DNA from: a virus
Length of the DNA: 64,000 nt
IMG/VR virus record: IMGVR_UViG_3300044701_002822
Coordinates: 1 to 64,000 of that record
Strand: one strand, 5' to 3'
Below are positions 8,615 to 16,291 of the stretch, piece by piece (the stretch's first letter is position 1; every line of letters starts with the position of its first letter). Under the pieces are notes generated by a model. It saw nothing but the letters and a program-made list of their open reading frames with translations, made no database searches and was not told the DNA's origin. A program made the position numbers and the translations under genes.

Positions 8615-9947
8615 ATTTGTATCCCAATAATAACTCCCATGTTTTAGGACAAACATCTTTGAGATTTTCTTTGCGGCTTGCATCTAATGTACGAGTATAA
8701 TGCCAAAATTTGTCTAAATAATTGCTATAGTCCTCAGCCCACATATATTTGATATAGCTATCTAGTATTTTACAAAAGTGTTTGCGATTTAAACTATCTT
8801 GAATTTCTGTTTCGGCACGAGTTTTCCACTCTTCAAAATAGTTTTCAATCCACTGTTTGCTTTCTTTTGGAAATACTTTAATGTTTAAAAATCTAGGACT
8901 GTGAAGAGGATGAGGACTTATAACACTTTTATGTTTTACATCAACATTTATGCGTTTAAAGTTTTGTTGTATTTTCCACATCATCATTTCGGGCAAATGC
9001 ACTAAGTTGTATGCTTGTATTGTTGCAGCCCACCAAATCTTAAATTCACCTTCTGCTGCATCTAGTTTACGCATGTTCTCTTCAATCTTACGCCATTTGC
9101 TAGGATTGCGTATGTAATCGTTAATCGGTCCAACAGCATCAACACTCATGCCTATTTGTACACGTTGGAAGTGTTTCCAAATATTCCATGCACGTTCCGG
9201 TATGTTAGTAATATTAGTATTGTATTCGATTACAATTTTATCTGCTCTGTTTGCATCAATACATTTCTGTAAAAATTCATAGTGCTGATCAATCATCAAA
9301 GGCTCGCCGCCTACAATATACAACCGTTCTACAACAGGAATCTGTTTTTCTAAATCAATCCAAAAATCTTTGCTTTTATACCAACTGTAAATATCAACAT
9401 CTGGTTCATGTTTTCCTTTGGCATTTTTTACTAATTTTATTTTTTGACCGCTATCAGTATATTGCGGACCCCAAAGTTTTACTGTATCTTCGTACCACAT
9501 GTTACTGTCTGTCGGTCCGCACATGCGACATTTTAAATTACACAGGTTTCCAAAACGCAAATCCATATATTTTATAGGATTTTTTTCTACTTCTATAGTA
9601 CCGTCAATATCAGTCAAGCACTTAGAAGATTCCTCAGTTAAAACATGTTCCCAAATTGTACGTTCCCAGTCTGCTCTGCTTTCCATTCCGCTTTCGGCTT
9701 CACGTTTGCAACGCACACAGCTATCATGATATTCTCCTTTAAGCATACTCAATCTAATTTCTTTCATTAGATCTGCATTTCTAAAATCATGTATGCTGTC
9801 TTTGCCTAAATTATAATACGATCCGTCAGACTTGCTTACAAGACCTTGGTTGACACTCACGTTTGCATTACAGCAAACTCGTACATCTCCGTTGTTTCTC
9901 ACATTTAATCCAAGCCAAGGAAGCGGACACCATGCTCTATTTGACAT
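8607..9947 (-). CDS. Twitch-domain radical SAM protein
   Basis: 446 residues. Twitch cysteines C7, C25-C26, C77 and C80 (CVRCKREAESG); radical SAM motif C136, C140, C143 (CNLKCRMC); GGEP at 213-216. The N-terminal CPLPWLG block matches the family's usual entry sequence. It overlaps the preceding gene by 11 bases and the following one by 8, consistent with coupled translation in the minus-strand operon headed at 19185. The family is well defined by motif but biochemically uncharacterised. Confidence 0.92.
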   Translation of the reverse strand: MSNRAWCPLPWLGLNVRNNGDVRVCCNANVSVNQGLVSKSDGSYYNLGKDSIHDFRNADLMKEIRLSMLKGEYHDSCVRCKREAESGMESRADWERTIWEHVLTEESSKCLTDIDGTIEVEKNPIKYMDLRFGNLCNLKCRMCGPTDSNMWYEDTVKLWGPQYTDSGQKIKLVKNAKGKHEPDVDIYSWYKSKDFWIDLEKQIPVVERLYIVGGEPLMIDQHYEFLQKCIDANRADKIVIEYNTNITNIPERAWNIWKHFQRVQIGMSVDAVGPINDYIRNPSKWRKIEENMRKLDAAEGEFKIWWAATIQAYNLVHLPEMMMWKIQQNFKRINVDVKHKSVISPHPLHSPRFLNIKVFPKESKQWIENYFEEWKTRAETEIQDSLNRKHFCKILDSYIKYMWAEDYSNYLDKFWHYTRTLDASRKENLKDVCPKTWELLLGYKYE

Positions 9948-10998
9948 CTAATATCTCACTTTTAATATTTTTTCCGTGGCCGCTGCTAAATTCAAATTTA
10001 TCTCCGCATGTTCTACCACAAGTGTAAATTCTTTTAAATTTACTGTCTTGATTGTTCCAACTTTTATCTAAGTATTGTTGAAAAAAATCATGTTCAAAAA
10101 CACGCCAGCCATGTTTACGCATGTCGTTAAAATCTTTACCATACAATTTAAATAGATGATCAAAACTTGCAGTTTGTTGAGTTGATTTATGAAAATACGT
10201 AGGAGCACCTAACCAACAACAAGGCCATAATTTCATACACATATCAACAAAAACAGTTTGATCTCGTTGATATTTACAAGTAATAGTAGTGTTTTCTACA
10301 TATGTGTCAAAACTATTATACGTTTTACGTATATCTATTTTATCTTGTGTATTTTGATTAGCTTTTTCTTCTACAACATTACCTTTTCGGGTTTCTTGCA
10401 ATTTTTGATCTTGATCCGCAAAACGTGCTGTATATTTTGCAGTAAATTTTGCAAAACCCATGTTCTTGGCTAGTTGTTCTGCTTGTTCTATTTGATGATA
10501 ATTGTGTTGAAATTCTATAAATGCCCACTCTGCATAACCACCGGCATCGATATATGCTCGAGCATTTTCCATAATCTTGTTAAACTGACTACCAACACGA
10601 TACAGATGATTTGTATCTTCTAGTCCATCTATGCTAAAAATGACGCTTAGTTTGTTGCCACCTTTTTTTGCTAATTCACTCCACCAATCGGGTGTACGCA
10701 TACTGCCATTAGTAGCAATACGTATTTTTTTAGCACGAGTTAAGCTGTAATCATATGTTTCGTCCCAAGTAGGACTTACTAAAGCATCACCATAATTTCC
10801 ACAATGAAACAATGTAATTTTATTATCGTCAAATGGTTCGAGTAAGATTTTGTAATCGTCTACAGTAAGATCGGCAATAGGCATACTAGGATTAACAATT
10901 TTGCCATCGACTACTCTAGCACATTGTGGACACATACAGTTACATCTACTTGTGTGATCAATCTGTATACGGTTAATGTCTGTAATATTCAAATACAT
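9937..10998 (-). CDS. Radical SAM protein with C-terminal SPASM/twitch-like domain
   Basis: 353 residues. The cluster motif is C19, C23, C26 with an extra Cys at 21 (CNCMCPQC). The GGEP position reads CGNYGDA at about 66-72, the CGNxGDP signature of this subgroup with the final Pro changed to Ala. The C-terminus has a Cys before the conserved MKLWPCCWLG segment and a late CGRTCG pair, as expected for an auxiliary cluster. Its stop codon and the upstream start share one base (TAATG type). Related to 643, 12416 and 39389; all four presumably act on similar substrates. Confidence 0.9.
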   Translation of the reverse strand: MYLNITDINRIQIDHTSRCNCMCPQCARVVDGKIVNPSMPIADLTVDDYKILLEPFDDNKITLFHCGNYGDALVSPTWDETYDYSLTRAKKIRIATNGSMRTPDWWSELAKKGGNKLSVIFSIDGLEDTNHLYRVGSQFNKIMENARAYIDAGGYAEWAFIEFQHNYHQIEQAEQLAKNMGFAKFTAKYTARFADQDQKLQETRKGNVVEEKANQNTQDKIDIRKTYNSFDTYVENTTITCKYQRDQTVFVDMCMKLWPCCWLGAPTYFHKSTQQTASFDHLFKLYGKDFNDMRKHGWRVFEHDFFQQYLDKSWNNQDSKFKRIYTCGRTCGDKFEFSSGHGKNIKSEILDVK

Positions 10999-12407
10999 TA
11001 GACTAAACCTTTTAGTAAAGGAAATACTTCTCCAAACTTAGTTTCCCAGCCTCTTTGTTTATTAATTAGTTGTAGGTATTCTTTAGTTTCCGGTAATCTT
11101 GCACTCCAATCTTCTGCATTCATAAACTTTATAATACCTTTAAATCTTTTTAAACCATAAGATGCATTTAAAAATTCTTCTTTGCTGATTCCTGCTTCTT
11201 TTACACCTGTAAATTTTTGCCAATTGTCTTCCATCCAAGGATAGAACTCATTTTCATATTTTTCTGTAACCTGTTGTTTGATATCTTTAGGCAAAACTTT
11301 GACATTTAATTGCGGAGGCCAATAAGCAAAGTGCATGTTGATACCTCCAGCACCAAATGGCCAAGCATTTATTTTTTTAAACCTTTGATTAACTTTCCAT
11401 TGCACAAATTCAGGAATATAAGGAACGTTTAAAGCCATTAGGGTTGTAGCGGTTGTAACTTCTACTTGAGGTGCAGTGTTATCTAACTTATAAAAAACTT
11501 CTTCTTGATGTTCCCATACACTAGGGTAACGTATATAATTGTTCTGTTCACTATATGCATCAATACTATAATGAAATCTTACACGTTTAAATTCTGCCCA
11601 AAGATCAAACAAATCATCACGCCACTCTACTGCATTACTATTGTACCGCAGTTCAATTTTGTTAGCGTAACCACGTTTGATACATTCTTCTAAGAGGTCA
11701 TAGTGTTCGTCAATAATTAAGCTTTCACCTCCAGCAAAATATAATTGATATAAATTAGGAACTTGTTCAAACAGCTCTTGCCAAAACCTTGGGTTGTTTT
11801 TATGCCAATTGTAACTAGCCCCATGCACTCTGCCTTTGTTTTCCCATTGGCTGGTGGACTTTAGTTTTTCGTTTTGCATCTGTGGATAAATTGAATTCCA
11901 CTCTTTTACCCATCCACTACTGTCATGAGGACTGCACATTACACAAGCAAGTTGACATTTTGTGCCCATACGTAGATCTATATATCTTATCTTTGTAGGA
12001 ATACTTCCATCTTCTTGTGTTTCTGCAACTAACTGTTCAAGGTCGTATCTGGCACCCCAATATTCTGTTTCCCAGTTACGCTTACTTAAATGACCTGCTG
12101 CTTCTTCTTTATAGCACTTTAAGCAACTTGCTGGCTGCTCTCCACGTAACATCATATTACGAACATTACGCATGTAAGAACTGTTCCATGCATCTGCTAA
12201 TGTTGTATGGTTAAAGTTAGCAGGAATACCATCGTCATTTTTTACAACGCCAACTTCTCCCCCACCCACTTTTTTATTTGAATCCGGATCTTGTACACTA
12301 CTAGCATTACTAGTACAACAAGTACGCATTTTACCATCTGGACGACTGCTCAAATGCAGCCATGGTAATGCACAAAATGTAGGAGAAATTTTATCTGATA
12401 CTGACAT
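10998..12407 (-). CDS. Twitch-domain radical SAM protein with GGES instead of GGEP
   Basis: 469 residues. Twitch cysteines C12, C30-C31, C95 and C98; radical SAM motif C151, C155, C158 (CQLACVMC). The SAM-contact motif reads GGES at 226-229, where almost all relatives have GGEP. It is the closest paralogue of 44384-45769: both begin with FCALPWLH and share an extended glycine-rich loop ending INMH before the C-terminus. An eight-base gap separates it from 12416. Probably active, as Ser is tolerated at this position in some radical SAM enzymes, but this is inference. Confidence 0.9.
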   Translation of the reverse strand: MSVSDKISPTFCALPWLHLSSRPDGKMRTCCTSNASSVQDPDSNKKVGGGEVGVVKNDDGIPANFNHTTLADAWNSSYMRNVRNMMLRGEQPASCLKCYKEEAAGHLSKRNWETEYWGARYDLEQLVAETQEDGSIPTKIRYIDLRMGTKCQLACVMCSPHDSSGWVKEWNSIYPQMQNEKLKSTSQWENKGRVHGASYNWHKNNPRFWQELFEQVPNLYQLYFAGGESLIIDEHYDLLEECIKRGYANKIELRYNSNAVEWRDDLFDLWAEFKRVRFHYSIDAYSEQNNYIRYPSVWEHQEEVFYKLDNTAPQVEVTTATTLMALNVPYIPEFVQWKVNQRFKKINAWPFGAGGINMHFAYWPPQLNVKVLPKDIKQQVTEKYENEFYPWMEDNWQKFTGVKEAGISKEEFLNASYGLKRFKGIIKFMNAEDWSARLPETKEYLQLINKQRGWETKFGEVFPLLKGLV

Positions 12408-12415
12408 GCTACTAC

Positions 12416-13495
12416 TTATTTAAATTGTTCTGCAAAAGGATCAAATTCGACACCGCACTTCATAGCACACACTTTTAATCTTCCAGTTTCATAACTATTT
12501 TCTTGCCACGAGTCTTCTATTAGATCAAAAATTTCTGTTTCAAATACACGCTCTAATCCATGAAGTTTAGCATTTATTGCATCTTTTCCTCCAGCAAAGT
12601 CTATGAATTTCCATATCAGTTCTGTTTTTGGATCTTTATTCCACCATTTATACATACGACCAGCTGTCCAGCAGCAAGGTAATGCTAAACCTTCTGCTGT
12701 AATAAACAGACTTCCTTCGTCTTTTACTTTGCATCGAATAGGGGTTTGCTGATAGTATGCATCCATACTGCCATATTTAATTTCTAACAATGATTGTTTT
12801 TTTAATGCACTGTTAACGTATTTGTCATCGGGTTTTTTTAGTTCAGCAGTTTGATTTCCTTTGCGATCCATTGCTTGGTGAGATTGTTTAGCTTGAGAAT
12901 CGGATGTTACAAATCTTCCTGTTTTTTTAGCAACAAATTTTTCAAATCCCCAATCGTTAGCTATTTTTTCTGCTTCTTCTATTTGATGTTGATTATGTTC
13001 AAAAATTAAAAAATCCCATCGTGCTCTGCCCCCTGCACTAACGAACGCTTTCATACTGCGTTCTACAGCATCCCAATTAACGCCTTGTCTATATATGTGA
13101 TTGGTATCACGCAACCCATCTACACTAAAAATAACAGTTCCCATTCTGCCATATATTTTTGCAAGTTCTTGCCACCACGTTTCATCTCTTGCTCCTGCAT
13201 TTGTATTCATGCTTAACCACATGTTAGGGTTATGCTCTCTAAAATACTTAAAAATTTCCAAGGTGTCTCGTGCAACAATAGGATCGCCCAAATTGCCACA
13301 CATATACATTGTTTTTAGTTGTTTTATAAAATTGGGTTCGAATATTTTTTTACAATCTTCGAGTGTTAACTCATCTAAATTTATGTGAGGATTTAATGCA
13401 CCGCCGTTTTGATTGCGATCACACATAGGACAACTTGCTTGACAATTTTGTGTAACTTCTAAGTGAATTGTTTTTATATCTTTATATTCATACAT
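12416..13495 (-). CDS. Radical SAM protein with C-terminal SPASM/twitch-like domain
   Basis: 359 residues. Cluster motif C18, C22, C25 (CQASCPMCDRNQNGG), CGNLGDP in the GGEP position, and C-terminal cysteines including LPCCWTAG and VCAMKCG. The first 30 residues are nearly superimposable on 643 and 39389. It is preceded by the 74-residue gene 13488 with an eight-base overlap. In this operon each twitch-type gene alternates with a CPMC-type gene (8607/9937, 10998/12416), suggesting that the two classes work in pairs. Confidence 0.9.
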   Translation of the reverse strand: MYEYKDIKTIHLEVTQNCQASCPMCDRNQNGGALNPHINLDELTLEDCKKIFEPNFIKQLKTMYMCGNLGDPIVARDTLEIFKYFREHNPNMWLSMNTNAGARDETWWQELAKIYGRMGTVIFSVDGLRDTNHIYRQGVNWDAVERSMKAFVSAGGRARWDFLIFEHNQHQIEEAEKIANDWGFEKFVAKKTGRFVTSDSQAKQSHQAMDRKGNQTAELKKPDDKYVNSALKKQSLLEIKYGSMDAYYQQTPIRCKVKDEGSLFITAEGLALPCCWTAGRMYKWWNKDPKTELIWKFIDFAGGKDAINAKLHGLERVFETEIFDLIEDSWQENSYETGRLKVCAMKCGVEFDPFAEQFK

Positions 13496-13712
13496 TGTAA
13501 ATTAACTTTACGTCCTTTCCAGGTCCTGTTTTGCTAGGTAAATCGCCATGTTGTTCAACATACCAAATTATAACTGCTCGATACCAATTTTGACTATTGT
13601 GATGAGCTGCTTTGTTAAACTGCCAAATATTATTATTAGTAGCTTCCATAGTAGTTAGTGCCCTTGCACTTTCCTTTTGCAATTCTCGTAAACTTAACTT
13701 ATCTAAATCCAA
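13488..13712 (-). CDS. Small hypothetical protein
   Basis: 74 residues, mostly helical by composition, no signal peptide, no membrane segment, no cysteine. It overlaps the following radical SAM start by eight bases and the preceding methyltransferase-like gene by fourteen, which supports real translation. It was considered as a precursor peptide for the adjoining radical SAM enzymes, but it has no leader/core division, no glycine-glycine cleavage motif and no repeated core residues. A small accessory or DNA-binding protein is equally possible. Confidence 0.6.
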   Translation of the reverse strand: MDLDKLSLRELQKESARALTTMEATNNNIWQFNKAAHHNSQNWYRAVIIWYVEQHGDLPSKTGPGKDVKLIYNV

Positions 13713-14625
13713 TTTTCATAAACCTTTTATATTTAGGCAACTCTAATTTGCCTTCGTAAAGAACAGTAGTCATTGGAGCACTTGCACTAAATTCTTCTAA
13801 TGTATTGTAAGTATTTACGTGTTCTTCGACTTCGTGGTAATCGTTTGCTTGTATTACAACTAATTTACCAGTTGGTATTTTGCTATACCATACTATAAAA
13901 TCATTTAAATGTTCACAACTGGTATTGATAACAGTATCTGGACTATCTACAATTTCACTTTCAGACCCATCCGATCTTAACGTTTTATAACAATAATAGT
14001 CGTAATCTATATCCATAATATTTTTTGTAGTTGCTTTAAATTTCCAGTTATCCACTAACCAAGGTTTATTAAAAATTTCCGCAATACTTGCACAACTAGA
14101 ATCAATGTCAAAGCTACGAATTTTATCTACTTTGATTTTGCTTTCGAACAACATTGTAGCTAAAGTACCATACCATCCAGCACACAAAAACACTGTGCCT
14201 AAATCTACGTCACACTTTTTTAGTTGTTCAACTAACCATAATTTACTTTGAAGTTGTCCTCTACTAAAACAATCGGGGTCAATTTTTATATTGTTAACAA
14301 AAAAGTTTTTAAATGCAGCAACAAACTGTGTATCAACATATCTTTCAAGAATAGGCCATAGTTTCCATACATTGTCTTCGATAACTAATTTACGTAAATC
14401 TTCGTCATCAACAAGTCTAAAGATACTGTGTAGATTTTTTTCTAACACTGCTTTTCGTAAATCGTCGATATCACCAGATACTGTATTAGGCAATAATCTA
14501 AAAATACTGGTTAAATCACGATCGATATAAGATCTACGTAAGTCAGATAGTTTTGTATTATATGGATACAGTAATTCAAATCTGTCTAACAATTCGTATA
14601 TTTGCATTATATTTTTAAATTCCAT
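13699..14625 (-). CDS. Methyltransferase-like protein with N-terminal helical repeats
   Basis: 308 residues. Residues 27-97 hold three repeats of roughly 20-28 residues with the pattern LRxxxxxxNLxxIFRLL (for example LRKAVLEKNLHSIFRLVDD). Residues 140-308 match the paralogue 45766-46377: a QLxSKxWL helix, a glycine turn CAGWYGTLATMLFES, an acidic strand end SFDID, and a VINTSCEHL segment. This is the layout of a class I SAM-dependent methyltransferase-type Rossmann fold, with FLCAGWYG in place of motif I. No methyl acceptor can be named. It lies between a radical SAM gene and a ParB-like gene. Confidence 0.55.
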   Translation of the reverse strand: MEFKNIMQIYELLDRFELLYPYNTKLSDLRRSYIDRDLTSIFRLLPNTVSGDIDDLRKAVLEKNLHSIFRLVDDEDLRKLVIEDNVWKLWPILERYVDTQFVAAFKNFFVNNIKIDPDCFSRGQLQSKLWLVEQLKKCDVDLGTVFLCAGWYGTLATMLFESKIKVDKIRSFDIDSSCASIAEIFNKPWLVDNWKFKATTKNIMDIDYDYYCYKTLRSDGSESEIVDSPDTVINTSCEHLNDFIVWYSKIPTGKLVVIQANDYHEVEEHVNTYNTLEEFSASAPMTTVLYEGKLELPKYKRFMKIGFR

Positions 14626-15320
14626 TGTTTATTAGTATAACATGCATAACAAATACTGTCAACGTACAACTTATTATCTTCTAGTTTGTACTCTCTTGGA
14701 GGATTAGCTAGGGTAGGTTTTGCATAAAAATCGTTGTGGTCATTTAACTCTTTAAATACGGTGTTTTTTGCAACATCTCTATATACTCTTGGCGAATCAG
14801 ATAATTTAGTGTTGTCTATTGCAAATTTCATTCCTATAACACTTTTTTCAAAAATTTGGTTAGGTTCTACTAAATCTAACCATTTGTGCTTTTGTTTAAA
14901 CTTGTTTGTGTGATCTGTAATCACAAGAGGAATTTTTTCTTTATAAACGTCCGCAAGAAGTATACGAGTTGTTCCTGGATGAACTCCATACCTACCTTTT
15001 CCAAACCAACTCATACTCATTGGTGTCGTAATACCTGTTCCACAACGTATGTCATCAATAATTTTAGAAATTGCGTTTATCTTGCCTATGTGACCATCAT
15101 TTAGCCAAGGATCGCTACTGTAAACTACATGAGAAGAAAAAAATAGATTATCAATTAAATGTTTCAAGTAATTATAGATATTTCTATTTACAAAATTATC
15201 ATTGATTTCTTTTAACGTAAGATAAGTGATATAGGTTTTTGTTTGATAGAAACTGTCAAATTGATTAGCTAAATCGACAAATTGTTGGTAAGTTTCTATA
15301 GGTAAAACTTGTAAGTCCAT
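14607..15320 (-). CDS. Hypothetical protein with ParB-like nuclease-fold segment
   Basis: 237 residues. The central part reads KGRYGVHPGTTRILLADV followed by IPLVITDH, resembling the HPGxxR block of ParB/Srx-type N-terminal domains, which bind CTP, ATP or phosphodiesters. The rest of a ParB protein (helix-turn-helix, dimer domain) is missing. Its last 19 bases overlap the methyltransferase-like gene and its start shares one base with the stop of 15320-16291. Role unknown; a nucleotide-binding or kinase/nuclease activity is possible. Confidence 0.5.
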   Translation of the reverse strand: MDLQVLPIETYQQFVDLANQFDSFYQTKTYITYLTLKEINDNFVNRNIYNYLKHLIDNLFFSSHVVYSSDPWLNDGHIGKINAISKIIDDIRCGTGITTPMSMSWFGKGRYGVHPGTTRILLADVYKEKIPLVITDHTNKFKQKHKWLDLVEPNQIFEKSVIGMKFAIDNTKLSDSPRVYRDVAKNTVFKELNDHNDFYAKPTLANPPREYKLEDNKLYVDSICYACYTNKQWNLKI

Positions 15321-16291
15321 TATTGCTTAACCTTTAATTCAGTTCCAAGCATTTGACCTACTTTTGCTGTAGGACTGTTACTCCATATTAATACTTCGGC
15401 ATCGTCGTAGAGAAAATCGCAGTCCTTGCAGTATGGTATTTCGTCAAATCTACCCTGTTCATGCAACTCTCTCAAACGGTTGTATTTTTCTCCCCAATAG
15501 ATATCTTCAAAACTTTGTGAGTCAAAGTGTCCTAGAACACTTGCACTTTCAGTAGGAGGACCTAGAACTTGGCAACAAGGTGTTACTGCTGCACGATGTC
15601 CATTTATGCCGCCTGCTCTTACAGTAAGTTCATCGGCTTCAGGTCTACCGCAGGTTCTACGTTTACCTAGTCTAGTATAATTTGGTTTATAGTTTCCACT
15701 CCAGTTGTGCATTTTCCATATATATGCTTCTGTACCTATCGGAAAAATAAAGTTTTGCTGATATTGATTTACTTCATACTGTACCCGATTAGGATCTAAA
15801 ATTAAATGGTAACTGTCTAATCTACATTTGCTTGATGTTCGAGCAATATAATCTCTGGTATCACAAGCATACTGATATATCATGTCCCAATTATCTACAT
15901 TCATCCATTGCTTGTACATTTCTCTATTATAGCCTATAACACTAAAACGAAACAGACTCAATCCAGCATCTATGCTGTCACGCATTAGATCTCCGGTAAA
16001 ATTACTGCCGTTACTATAGATATAACTACGTAATCCTCTGCGTGTACATGCTTCAATATATTTAGGTAGATCTTTATTCATTGTAGGTTCGCCAGAGCCT
16101 TCTAAGTTTATAAGAGGCGTGCCGTATTTAGGCGTAACTTGATCAAGAATATTTTCAAACTGTTCAAGAGGCATAATTCGCAGAAAATGTTTTTCTCTAC
16201 CGGGAGAAGTCTGTGGACACATTTTACATGTGTAATTGCATCCGCCAAATATTTCTATCACTACACGTTGTAAATTTATTTTGTTTTCCAT
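15320..16291 (-). CDS. Radical SAM protein with C-terminal cysteine cluster
   Basis: 323 residues. Cluster motif C18, C22, C25 (CNYTCKMC) and LEGSGEPTM as the GGEP equivalent. The C-terminal region has RTCGRPEAD, a TPCC pair, and CKDCDF, which is an SPASM-like auxiliary cluster ligand set. It differs from the CPMC subgroup in having a GEP motif. The ATG at 16291 overlaps the 969-residue gene by 16 bases. Only the family is secure. Confidence 0.88.
   Translation of the reverse strand: MENKINLQRVVIEIFGGCNYTCKMCPQTSPGREKHFLRIMPLEQFENILDQVTPKYGTPLINLEGSGEPTMNKDLPKYIEACTRRGLRSYIYSNGSNFTGDLMRDSIDAGLSLFRFSVIGYNREMYKQWMNVDNWDMIYQYACDTRDYIARTSSKCRLDSYHLILDPNRVQYEVNQYQQNFIFPIGTEAYIWKMHNWSGNYKPNYTRLGKRRTCGRPEADELTVRAGGINGHRAAVTPCCQVLGPPTESASVLGHFDSQSFEDIYWGEKYNRLRELHEQGRFDEIPYCKDCDFLYDDAEVLIWSNSPTAKVGQMLGTELKVKQ

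Noticed and set aside
13488-13712. Precursor peptide for a radical-SAM-modified (RiPP) product
   Set aside because: No leader-core border, no GG cleavage site and no clustered Cys, Ser, Thr or aromatic core; the second small gene (31255) also fails this test.
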